A DNA stretch of 64,000 bases from Thereva unica (taxonomy: Eukaryota > Arthropoda > Insecta > Diptera > Therevidae). Both the position numbers and the translations under genes were made by a program. The stretch lies in the NCBI GenBank assembly GCA_949987705.1, contig OX465283.1, positions 166,609,850-166,673,849 of the forward strand, written 5' to 3'. Of the stretch, positions 54,501 to 64,000 are shown piece after piece (positions within the stretch are counted from its first letter, which is position 1; the number at the start of each line of letters is the position of its first letter). A model generated the notes under the pieces. The model worked only from the letters and a program-made list of their open reading frames with translations, searched no databases and was not told where the DNA came from.

Positions 54501-56478
54501 TGTACCAAAAAATCGTAATCCAGCTGAATCGGAATGCGTACTTTGTTCAGTTGGAAATCTTCCACCAGGGGATCACAAATGTATCACTTGCAACAACAAA
54601 ATTCATGCCGTTGAGCCGTGTTCATACATGGATAAAAATGATAAAAATCAGCGTGTCTGTTTCCCCTGCTACCAAAAACGAAAGGCAAGTTTGAGACCAT
54701 TCGAATCTGACGGGTTTCATTCGAACGACACCATTTTTTCAAGTTCGAAGGGCTGTTTACCGGATATGAAGTGAGTAATAAATTTAAACTGGTCAAGCTT
54801 TGATAAATTATTATTAAATTACATTAATTATCTAATCAAATTTTGTTATAGTTTCGTGTCAGACTTGAGGAACAATAATGATATCGATTTTGAAAATCAG
54901 ATGGATCGTTTGAATTTCTCGTCAAATTCAACTTCGCTTGGTTCAATGAGCACTGAAAAGTAAGAAAAATAAAAAAAATGTTCTGAATTTTATTCAGAAC
55001 ACTGAAAGTGAACAGATAAAATGAAATTGCGTTGTTATTATTATATTTATTTTACAGAGAAAGATGTGTCGGTGAGCAAGACGACAGCATTCAACCATCA
55101 TTAGTTGGTGATCCAGTCTGTTTATTTTGCCGAAACGGCATCAACCCGACTGGCGAGTTTCTTTGCGTCGGATGTCAAACTCCAGTCCATCCAGTGGAAC
55201 CATGTTCGTCTCCACTAGACGAAAAATCGACAAGAGTATGCGACGTCTGCAAAGAAAGTAACAGCATTGCATTAATGTTGAGCACACGCCCCAAAGAGAA
55301 TTGGGGAAACCTGACCGACAAGGATGGTCCAAGTGGATTTTATCTGGGAAACAACAAAGCCAAAGTCAAATCAGCTTTGACTTTTGGAAAACTTAAAGAC
55401 GTACCAATTTTGAAAAATGGCAGTTTGATGACTCATGTTACACTCGACCGAAGAAGCATTTCTTTACAAAATACTTGCGCTTTCGACTCATTTTTCCAAG
55501 TTTTTTTAGTAAGTGCTTCTGATGACGAAAACATCAAAAATAAAGTAATTTTTATTTTGAATATATTTTAATGTATGTAATTATTGGTGATTTTACAACG
55601 AATTGTTTCCACAGATTGCTCAATTCAAGGAAGATGTCCCATTTTTTGATTTCGTAATGAAATCACTTACTGGAAAAATAGACTATCAAGAGAGAGCTAG
55701 AATCTTGATGAAGATCTGTGAGGTGAACACTTCTTCAAAAAGCTTAAACACTCACATACTTGTGTGTTCGAAAGAGATTTTGGGAATACTAAAAGTGCTT
55801 GAGAATTGTTGTCCCATCGTTGAAGTGACTGCGTGCAATAAAGGCTGTCCCCCATTAACGAAAAAAATATTTGCAAAAGCATTCAACAGGGGCGTATTGG
55901 TAGATCCAAATGCTCAAACCAGGATGGCAGAAGAATGTTTTTTGGCGAATAATCCTTGTTCTAAAAACACCTGCAACGGTGTTCAAAAATCAGCCATAAA
56001 AGAAGTGGGTAAGAATTTTATTTTATTACCATGTGAACTGAGTTATCAATTTTTAAACTTTGCACTGAGAATCGACATGTCAGTTACTGTGAGAAGAATT
56101 CTAATTTTTAGACTGTTATTGACAAGTTTATACTATATGTGTTGTTCCATTTCAGGGCCATTTGTTTTCGTAGATACGTCAACGGTATTTGACGTCGAAG
56201 AGAAAAAACTGCAAGACCTTCCTTCCGAAATGCTGAACCCTATCAAACCTGAGACAAAAATGAGACTGATTGGCGTTATTGCTTTCCGAAATTCGAGACG
56301 ATCACGAACTCAAATTGTGACAGAAGAAGAAATGGGACTCTTTGTAGGACACTACACAGCTGTTGTGAAAAGGGGTCATCGATGGTACGAGTATTGCGAT
56401 TGGAATTGTACGTGTTCTACAATGAAAACTACTTCCAAAATTGTTCCTCACCTTCTGATATATTTCAACGACGATTAA
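51521..56478 (+). CDS. Transposase / PHD-like fingers / USP-like protease fusion, right copy
   Basis: Exons 51,521-52,118; 52,193-53,203; 53,309-54,770; 54,852-54,959; 55,058-55,544; 55,615-56,008; 56,156-56,478 give about 1,460 aa. Residues 23-31 form a GAGRPSKFD motif, and a Cys-rich patch follows around 190-220 (SCRCGSTFKAKL). A MULE-like catalytic core shows D352 in ISIDATAKI, D415 in VVCDGSAALMNAA and a later C/H block (PPCYIRYDVAHFIQ). The third acidic residue could not be fixed. Residues about 740, 946 and 1081 begin three C4HC3 fingers. About 800-915 is a Lys/Ser/Ala/Pro repeat. The C-terminus is USP-like: C1200 in SLQNTCAFDSFFQVF and H1419 in GHYTAVVKRGHRWYEYCDW. Cys before His fits C19 peptidases and excludes the Ulp1 order. 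The Cys-His distance (about 219 residues) is short for a USP. An alternative exon 5 donor lies at 55,509. Confidence 0.88.
53969..54450 (+). repeat. 120-bp coding minisatellite, two full units (right arm)
   Basis: Same repeat as in the left arm, with two complete units at about 54,180-54,420 between the first and second zinc fingers. The repeated [ST]-A/T-P-K words resemble the basic tails of linker histones, suggesting DNA contact. Confidence 0.85.
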
Positions 56479-56805
56479 TTAGAATTTCTTAACCCTTTTT
56501 ATCCTATTAATCTATTTTTCCAATTTAAAAGAAGCAGACATTTTTTCGTATTCATTTCAATCGTTTTTCTATAACAAATCTATCTACAATGTGCTGCTTT
56601 AAAAGTTACTTGTTGTTTTAATGAAACATTTAGTATTAATTTGAAATTGTTTTAGTTTGTGAACTGAAATGTCCAATCATTGTCTCCCAGATATCAATCA
56701 TAATTATAATATTTTATTTTTTTATTTTATTAATTATAATATTTTGTTCCAAATATTTTGTCATGTTCAAGAATATGTCGCTAAAAAAACAAAGAATCGA
56801 ATTAC

Positions 56806-56811
56806 AATAAA
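56806..56811 (+). terminator. Putative poly(A) signal, right gene
   Basis: AATAAA 328 bp past the stop codon at 56,478. The mirror copy is at 44,738-44,743 for the left gene. It is the first canonical signal noted after the stop. Confidence 0.4.
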
Positions 56812-57552
56812 GAGTTATTATTATTATAGTGATAATGTTTCGAAAACTTCATAAACGTATAAATATTTGAAATACCTTTGAACGTTGTTTTATTTTTATG
56901 CTAAAAATGGTTGTTTTTAATCTTTATTTCGTGTTTACAAAGTTTTCGGTCATTTAATATATATGATGATTTCTTACTGATGTGATCTTGTTTCACAACA
57001 AATGAACTACAAAAAAATATTTATTCAACATTAACAAAATAAATAATAAGATGAACGATTGGAGGAAGGCTTCAGAATGAAAAATCTTATACATACCTGA
57101 ATTATGTACATATGACGTCCTAACAAAACCTGATGCGTCTACAACTTAATTAGTTTGATTAAGTTTTTTTAGGTCGTAAAAAAATAAAAGGAGTATTACT
57201 TTGAAGCGTAGTAACTCGCTCGGGACACTCCAAAGTGGCATTTCGAATTTGAGCTGAAATTTATGAATGTTATTTTGAAACTAATGGTATCATTTCAACA
57301 TGGATTGAACACTTGTCTGAAATTGCCGATTGTTTATTACCAATTATATATTTGGGCATGAAGCAAAACCAATCCAATAAAAAAAATTGATTAAATAAAA
57401 AAAATGAATGGCTGTGCTGATTTGTCATAAAATTTTTTTTATTGATTATTATTTATAAATAATTACTAATAAATCAAACAATTAGTGCAGTAATAAATTA
57501 GCACTAAATGTTGTGTGAATAAATACCACTTTTTTATAATTTATTACCGATG

Positions 57553-57580
57553 TGTGCTAGCTTGCATACAAGCTAGCACA
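57553..57580. repeat. Subterminal hairpin, right end
   Basis: Mirror of 43,969-43,996, with the same perfect 12-bp stem and 4-base loop. Confidence 0.7.
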
Positions 57581-57715
57581 AACTTAGTTTTTTTTTTTTA
57601 AATAAATGGTATTAAATTTTTAATTGTGGTAATAAATTAGCATTTATTGTTGTGCTAATTATTACCATTTCATTTTTTGATTGTGCTGCATTGGCGGTGC
57701 TGCCTTTATAGGTCT

Positions 57716-57724
57716 TCTTGGTCG
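57716..57724 (+). repeat. Target-site duplication, right copy (TCTTGGTCG)
   Basis: Exact match to 43,825-43,833. It shows that both arms and the spacer entered the chromosome as one unit. Confidence 0.9.
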
Positions 57725-58849
57725 GCTTAAGCTTTCGATGTGTTTGCATGCGATTTTCTACTTGGAACTTGGGCCTGTTGCGAGGAATTATTTCTCTGGA
57801 ATGCGAAAGGAATTTCAACAATTTACAGACACATTAGCGAGCTGTTGCCATCATTGAAAGCACGGGGTTTGCACACTGGCACTTTCTGGGCGTTCAATGC
57901 TTTTCGGTTGTAAAATCACTGAACTGAAGAGGAGATAACGCGAGTGTTTCATATTAAATTTCTCATGCTAACAGGGAATTTTGTCGTACAATTTTTTAAG
58001 GTATCAAATGAAATATGTATATTTACTTTGAATGCGGGCGTCTTCATTTAGAATTAAATATTTCCTTGACTTGTGCTTATGAAATTGCACTTAATCAAGT
58101 CCCAACTGGGAGGGGTTCTTTATGATAAAAAGGACAGTTTCACACGTGCAAAAATCTCTAATTTGGTTAGCTCACCTTTGCATACGTATCAAATTTCCAA
58201 CTTTCTTTTATTTAATCAATACTCTACAATCGTGATTTGTTCTTTACAAACACGAGGCAATGTGACTCACAGGTAATGAAACACCCAAATATCCCCATCG
58301 AACAGTTCTAAACGATACGGAGATAATTGTTGGAAAAATTTTAGAGACTAAAGGAATATACCCAATGGAATTTTAAAAACAAAATAGAACGGTCTAAAGA
58401 TCGTCACATGTTGCTAAAGCTTTAAAATGTTGAATAACTTGTTGGTCTAGTCATAAGTAATAGAGACAAATTGTTTTGTAGTTTTTACCCGCCTTAGCTT
58501 TTATTGCCGTTTTAAAGAATGTAGTGTCGGATTTTCAATGTCAATCACCTACGTATAAGCATAAATTTACCTACATTAAAAAGTGGGTTTTTGTTAAAGT
58601 TATGTGCATATCAGTAAAAAGCTTCATTGTAGTTTTTTTTTTCATTATAGAAACTAGCTTGAAGAAATGTAATGTTAAGTACTAGACAAGTTGTGATTTA
58701 GTTCGTTTTTGGGTTCATTCTAAAAGCGAAAGTTCTTCTGCTTTTCTTACATATTATATTTTGTATCATCCTCATCAATAGCCCCATAGCCTGTTATTGT
58801 CCGTAGCTTCTTACAACATCCTCTTCAACAACTGTATTTTCCTGGCTTG
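57725..58849. other. Flank right of the transposon, no gene seen
   Basis: AT-rich. Continues the pre-insertion locus interrupted at 43,833. Open frames are short and unrecognised. Confidence 0.4.
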
Positions 58850-59990
58850 AAGTCTCAGATTTGTACACCTCTATTTTGGGCGCCCGTGTCTCGGTGTCCG
58901 TCTGGTTTTTTATTCATAATAAATTTTGATGTGCTATCATCACTGCTATGTTGAAGATGTCCTACCCATCGGATTCTGTTCGTGTTTTTATTTTCTATGA
59001 TGTTTGGATATTTATGCAAATGATACAATCATGATTGTATCCTTTCCTGAAACACCATTTTATTTTACTTCTCCATTCCTTGTGCAAAGGATTTTTATTT
59101 CGAACCTCCATATAATGTCGAATTGATAGAGTAGTGTTAGTTCTAATAGTTTAACTGTAGTCCTTCTTGATGTGTTCCTTGTTTAGAAATGTTTCTTCTT
59201 TAAGGGCTCTACAACCGAGATATGGTCCTTGTCTCTCGTAACTATTCTCTCCACTGGTCCCGATTCTGAGCCGATGTCATCCAGTTTGGCATCCCTAAGC
59301 TCTGAGCGTCCAGTTCTATGCCATCCTTCCAACGAAGGTTGGGTGAAGGTTGGGTTTCCCTCGCTGTCTCACCCCATAGGTTTTACCACAGAGAACTTTC
59401 CGAGCAGGATCATCTTCGCTCATACGATGCCCTGCCCACCAGAGCCTACCGAGCTTTATTTTGTGCTCATCTATTTCGCGATAGCGCTCGTAGATCTCGT
59501 CATTGTAGAGTCTCCGAAATCGTCCTTCCTCACATACGAGGCCAACAATTCTCCTCCGCCCAAGAGGTTTAAGTGCTTTTTGCTAAGCACCCACGTTACC
59601 CTGGGACCCTGGGATATGACATTGTTGTTTTTTCTGATTAATTGTATAGATGTAGCCAACGATAACGATGTTGGAGTTATTTGAAGCTCTATTAATACAA
59701 GTCTGGCCTCATACCTCCATGGCAAGTACCTCGAAACAGCTTTTCTCTCTCCAGCCGTATCTCTTCGAACTATCCATATACCAAAAAGCCGTGCCTTCTC
59801 CAAACAGGAGCTTGGCGTGCTGCCATTCTCACAGACTTCTAATAATCGTAAACAATGGCTTGTCGAAGTCGAGAATGGCAGGAACAACATTGGACAATGT
59901 GGGCAATGGCTCCAAGTTTAATTCCGTGAAATTCAATAGGTGATCTGTAAGGTCTTCTGGCTTAAAAGATATAGACCTCGTAAACATGCC
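58850..59990 (-). pseudogene. RTE-like LINE C-terminal remnants (two pieces)
   Basis: Minus strand. At about 59,550-59,400 the frames read GRFRRLYNDEIYERYREIDE and then LWWAGHRMSEDDPARKVL. At about 59,340-59,240 they read ELDAQSLGMPNWMTSAQNRD and QWRE. This is the order of the C-terminus of RTE-type LINEs (R-L-x-W-x-G-H, then G-R-P, then W-x-x-A-Q-x-R-x-x-W-R). A second, different piece at about 58,985-58,860 repeats the first motif (NRIRWVGHLQHSSDDSTSK). Stops and frameshifts occur throughout. It differs from the WRRT...NRVRW family at 6.0, 16.0 and 29.6 kb. Confidence 0.65.
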
Positions 59991-61599
59991 CGCCAAAGGC
60001 TCCTTTTTCTCTTATATTTGGAGTGGAGTGAGGTTCAGTCAGTACTGCTTTCATATCATTGGTGGGACAAGTACTGTTAACTGCCGTGGTACCGAGCCGC
60101 CCATTCGTTGAATCTTGGTCAGCTTAACATACATATATGTATATACATATATACATGACTATGAGCCATATGACCTTCGTGTATATTCATAATATTAACA
60201 TAGGTCTGAGTCATACATATATCCTCTGGACCTGATCGATCAAACGTAAACACAGAAGTGGCATATGTGCTTAGTTTACACTCTTTATAGGTATGTTCGG
60301 TGATCTGCTCCAGCTCAACCTGGAGCACAAGGGAGCATTAACTTAACTCTAATGACATTGAAAGGTCAAGGGACGGATCAGAGCGCAGTTTGCGGGAGAA
60401 TTAAGTCAATATATTAGGCCGTGTATCATCACCTTTGTGGGATCCAGGTTGGGCTGGAGCAGGTCTTCGAACAGATCTTATATAAATCACAAATTCGAGA
60501 TTGGGGCTTATTCAATGTGTAGAGGGGCTTGTCTGTAGATTGTTGGGAAGCACCTCGCGCTTTAATCCTAAGAAACATATGATTTTATTACGACAATTCC
60601 ATTCCTGTTTCATCCATTTATATTTTTGTTTATTTATGTAAAATAGCAGGATTCTGTTATTTGGTTTTGCCCACGTGAATGCACTAATTCTGCAAATAAA
60701 AATGATAATTTTGATTAATTGATTTGCACTGAAACAACGTTCTGGTTTTTATCAGCCTTTTGCGACAGCAAGTCTGGTACGAATACATTTCGCTCGTCCA
60801 AATAAAACACTGCCGCACAATTTAAAAACATTTTTTTTGTTCAATTCAAATCTGACTCAAAACGTGAATAATGGCTCGAAGAAACTATTAAATTTCGAAA
60901 ATAGAAATAATTGACAGGGAGCTCAATAAAGCAACTCTTGAGTTGAGTCCATTTCTTGGTGCCTTAAATTTTTTTGGTCTCTTGAAAAGATCTGGCAATA
61001 GGAAATGCATAAAAACACTATAATCATCGCTACCAGTTTTTTCTTCTTGGAGTAATCTGATCTAATGCCTTGACCATTCGGATAATTTTTTGTTGCTTTC
61101 GTTTCTTAAGATTCTGACCACATGACTCATTCCGTATTATCATTCATCGTGTTTTTACTCTTTTTTTCAGGTTGCTGCACACTTCTGCTTTTCGCTTCTG
61201 ATGGGATCGTAAGGGAGAAAGAAGCATTATTTTTTATCTCGAGAATTCCCATCACCTTCCGGAGAGGTGGAGATAAAATGCTATTATTCATATTGTAACA
61301 ATATTAAAGTGATTAAATTAAAAAAAATGTGTGAAACACTGAAAATTAATAAAAGATATATTTTTAATAAAATTTTTAAAATAAATAATAATGGTGAAAG
61401 TTCCAAAATTGTGATATTTACATTATTTTCCGTTTGTTTTTAATCATATTGAACATTCGTGTTAATTTTAAATTAAGAATTTATAAAGAACTTCCGCATC
61501 TTATAAAACAAGAATAAAGTAATAATTATCAAAGGAAATTTTTTATAAGTAAACAGTTTAAAACTGATTATGTGATATGACTACTAATTACCAACAAGG
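59991..61599. other. Intergenic or intronic, no gene seen
   Basis: An AT microsatellite-like stretch (tacatatatgtatatacata) lies at about 60,128-60,155. The rest is unassigned. A possible splice acceptor (aacag near 61,555) precedes the coding exons at 61,600. Confidence 0.4.
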
Positions 61600-61902
61600 A
61601 TGCATCCAGCAGGCGGAAAAACGCCGTCTACGTCATCGGGTCGATCCGAAAATTATGCTGCGATCGCTTTAGAACGAATTAAACAGGATTTGCATCGCTT
61701 TGAATTAGGAAATGGATCACAAGTAAGTTATCAAGAAAAGAAGTAAAGTCTAAAATCATTATTGATACTTATTCATTTCTCATAGGGTTGCAGCACAGCA
61801 TCACCACAAGTACCCTTGCAAAATGCTGCAAATTCAGGAGGGCAACTATCTGAACAAGATATTTACACACTGGATCAGTACTATGCGACAGGCTATACTG
61901 AT
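61600..61902 (+). CDS. N-terminal exons of an unrecognised host gene (partial)
   Basis: Exon 61,600-61,722 begins with an ATG (caaggATG) and encodes 41 residues (MHPAGGKTPSTSSGRSENYA and then AIALERIKQDLHRFELGN). It ends in CAA/GTAAGT. A 63-nt intron with acceptor TCTCATAG leads to exon 61,786-61,902 (39 residues, containing LSEQDIYTLDQYYATGYTD), which ends in GAT/GTGAGT. Both junctions are phase 0. Clean splice sites, a short intron like those of WDR61 and NDUFAF4, and uninterrupted frames argue for a real gene, but I do not recognise the protein. Further exons must lie to the right. A possible third exon at about 62,027-62,089 (DQYVLGTPCALRTAF, donor GTATGC) is uncertain. Confidence 0.55.
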
Positions 61903-64000
61903 GTGAGTATGCCAAATCATTCTTCATTATTTCTTCATATTTTTGTTTCTGGGACAATATTCAATACTTCTGATATACACAAACAGAAAATTAGCAATTG
62001 TTCTTCTACGTGTAGAAATAAAATACAAGGATCAATACGTTCTGGGGACTCCTTGTGCTCTTAGGACAGCATTTCTTCTGCCATACATTCAGGTATGCAT
62101 AATATCCGCTTTCGAACAATTCTGCTCAAAACTTACCATAGAAGGGGAGGAGAGTCAAGTCCCTAAGCGATGTTGCGCAGTGTAGCCATTCTCATAATCA
62201 ATCATTGCTTTTAATTGAGCTTACCCTTGGTTTTTGACTAAATATAGCTAGCTTGATTCGTCAGTTCAAAGCACCTTTTCCTAAACCAATTGGGAAGGGT
62301 TTAAATGATCTTTTGACGAAGTTAAGGCTTTTATGGCTGTTAGCATCTGGGTCCCGCCTTACATTTTTTTGTAATTCAATACTCTTCGAAATGCTAGTGC
62401 ACTGCACTTTCTGCCTTTCCTCGTACTTGAGTAAAGTTTTTAGCTATTTGGACGTCATTAAACTTCGACCTTTTCCTCACTTTATGCACTACTTCCGGGT
62501 CTCTACATTTCGGTAACGACGTGAGAACGACAGAAGTGGGGAACAGTTTTGTATTCCTGCGAAGATTATGGGGCTCTACAATTTTTTGTACAGTAGCTCT
62601 GCTTGTCCTTGCAATAAGTACAATTTCCTTATAGATATTCCTTTTTCTATGTTCTACATGCTTTTGCTAGTTTACATGCTTCTGGCGGCTACTTTTATAA
62701 TTTTTCTTTGTTGTACAAAATTGATATAACAAATTGATTTTAATACCTTCCACCTGGAGTCATGAAGAGTCCAGCAAATATCCAAATTCAATTTTGCATC
62801 GTTTATTTTTGCCTCATAAAATCTTCTAACCTGCCTGTATAATTTAATTTTACCTTATTCAGAAGGAGGCTGAACATAGTAGCAGCCACAAAAGTTAATA
62901 AATTCACGGATCATTAAATACTTATTCTGCGTCTACATATGAGATGCTGTCTTTATATCAAAGCGAATTTAAAAACATTCGCTTCACTCAGCCCACATCT
63001 TTTCCGTTGTCGTGTATTCTCAACTCTGAATTCTTGCTTTGTGGTATTTTCGTAGTAAGATATCAGAACAATAAGGCTCACGAGATTATTCTTCCTCAGA
63101 CAAAATAAAAGAAAAGAAAATCTTCTGAAATCACTTTTAGTAAATCCAATAATTTAGTATTAATTCTGTGGGCGCGGGTAAGGTTGCATAAAAACTCTTG
63201 ATTATGTTTTGTTATTTGCTATTCATAATATAAAATACAATATGTAATATGTAACGCAGTCGCTCTCTGATGAATTTAATGGACAAAGTCTACTAAAACT
63301 GAAAAGAGGTCAAATCTTTAAGAGGAACAGGTGAATAAAGGAAAATTCAGTGATCTGTGGGCGATGTCACACTCAGACAAGCAGGGCTTTTCATTTGTTC
63401 GAAGTCTAAATAAATTAAAAAAGATACTTTACATAATGCCAGAAAAATTTTAGAGATTGATTTGTAAGGCCAATTCTCCAAGATGTGCTATGTTGTAATA
63501 TCCGATCCATAAATGCTTTCGAGAAATTATCAATGAAATTTCCTAAAAATGTGAATGGAAAGATCGTTCACCTCCTAGATGTTGGAAAAATCTTAACATT
63601 TAGTTACAATTTTTATAGACAAACATGGACGTGTACTTTAGATAATAATGCGATGTTATTATGCTCGCTGTGTCCATCTGAAAATTTCATTATTTCTAAA
63701 TATTTGTAATGGTATTGGATATAATATCTTCGCTATAACCGTTCTTGTCCTAAATAAATGGGTACCATTGGACGAATTATCTAAATACAGTTTCCTTTAT
63801 TTTTATTATACCTCGATGAATTGTTTTTTTTTAGAAATTGTGTTTTATAAAAACTAAACTAAACTTGCAAGTTGTCTTTATTTAATTAAACGTAGCTCAG
63901 CTTTGTCCAATACCAGCCAATAATCATTATTTCCCTAAAATGTCGCTTGCAGTTGGTTTTTTTCGTAAAGGAATTTTTCAGCCCATTAAAATTTCATCAG
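61903..64000. other. Probably intronic/intergenic; possible Tc1-like relic
   Basis: No clear exon. On the minus strand at about 62,640-62,270 broken frames read ATVQKIVEPHNLRRNTKL and later FNDVQIAKNF, faintly like the helix-turn-helix part of Tc1-type transposases, but with several stops. From 62,800 to the end only chance frames were found. Confidence 0.25.

Larger units (their letters stand above)
43834..57715. mobile_element. 13.9-kb foldback-type MULE: two giant inverted arms, each with a full gene
   Basis: The ends are exact inverted copies starting AGACCTATAAAGGCAGC, and both are bordered by the direct repeat TCTTGGTCG (43,825-43,833 and 57,716-57,724). That 9-bp duplication is the size typical of the MULE (MuDR) superfamily. 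The left arm (43,834-50,430, 6,597 bp) and right arm (51,239-57,715, 6,477 bp) mirror each other: paired positions add to 101,669 on the inner side and 101,549 on the outer side. The offset is one 120-bp coding repeat. The 808-bp centre is unique. Each arm carries a seven-exon gene transcribed from the centre outward. Drosophila Foldback/NOF and Phantom elements belong to the MULE group and can have long inverted repeats, but there the transposase gene lies between the repeats and not inside them. Both genes are open, which suggests a young or recently homogenised element. Confidence 0.93.
51239..57715 (+). repeat. Right inverted arm of the foldback MULE
   Basis: Mirror of 43,834-50,430, shorter by one 120-bp coding repeat. 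Inner edge at 51,239, outer edge at 57,715. Confidence 0.93.

Noticed and set aside
43834..57715. Palindrome as a sequencing or assembly foldback artefact
   Set aside because: Artefactual foldbacks rarely have a unique 808-bp centre, an exact 9-bp duplication outside both ends and a one-unit repeat difference between arms. Long-read confirmation is still advisable.
59229..59684. 151-codon plus-strand open frame
   Set aside because: It is the antisense of the RTE-like LINE remnant, whose minus-strand motifs are recognisable.

Overview
This 64-kb window looks like eukaryotic, insect-type chromosomal DNA, most likely from a dipteran, although the species cannot be fixed from sequence alone. It is AT-rich and gene-poor. 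The recognisable host genes have very short GT-AG introns (49-62 nt). The repeat content is a typical insect mixture: Jockey-like, R1/I-like and RTE-like LINE remnants, a tRNA-derived SINE family, and several small MITEs with TA or TTAA target duplications.

Layout. 1-37 kb is a repeat graveyard with no recognisable host gene. Jockey-type LINE fragments recur at about 1.8-3.4, 12.6-14.1, 19.2-20.4, 20.8-21.0, 24.9-25.1, 26.6-26.8 and 29.7-30.6 kb, nearly all on the minus strand. SINE copies lie at 1.1-1.8, 10.6-11.0, 20.0-20.3 and probably 29.3 kb. An R1/I-like LINE 3' part lies at 16.5-17.8 kb, RTE-like LINE tails at 6.0, 16.0 and 29.6 kb, and MITEs at 8.8, 10.0, 21.6, 25.2 and 35.4 kb. 37.2-40.2 kb is a compact host gene cluster. 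It holds an unrecognised 191-aa gene (minus), the WD-repeat gene SKI8/WDR61 (plus, divergent from the first), and the mitochondrial complex I assembly factor NDUFAF4 (minus, convergent with WDR61). 41.8-42.7 kb holds tandem LINE/SINE tails.

The centrepiece is 43,834-57,715: a 13.9-kb DNA transposon flanked by a 9-bp target-site duplication (TCTTGGTCG). It consists of two huge inverted arms, 6,597 and 6,477 bp, around an 808-bp unique spacer. Each arm carries a complete seven-exon gene transcribed outward from the spacer. The predicted protein (about 1,460 aa on the right and 1,500 aa on the left) joins a MULE-like DD(E) transposase, three copies of a PHD-like C4HC3 zinc finger, a histone-H1-like Lys/Ser/Ala/Pro repeat region, and a C-terminal ubiquitin-specific-protease-like (C19) domain with visible Cys and His boxes. 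The arms look identical apart from one 120-bp coding-repeat unit. A heat-shock-element-like cluster sits upstream of each gene, and the spacer holds a tRNA-like Pol III unit. The long terminal repeats and 9-bp duplication recall the Foldback/NOF-Phantom branch of the MULE superfamily, but here the whole gene lies inside the terminal repeats and is fused to a deubiquitinase-like domain.

57.7-64 kb holds an RTE-like LINE remnant (58.8-60.0 kb) and a pair of well-formed coding exons (61.6-61.9 kb) that probably begin a host gene running off the right edge. A candidate 5' exon with a strong splice donor at 41.39 kb raises the unproven possibility that the transposon sits in an intron of that gene.
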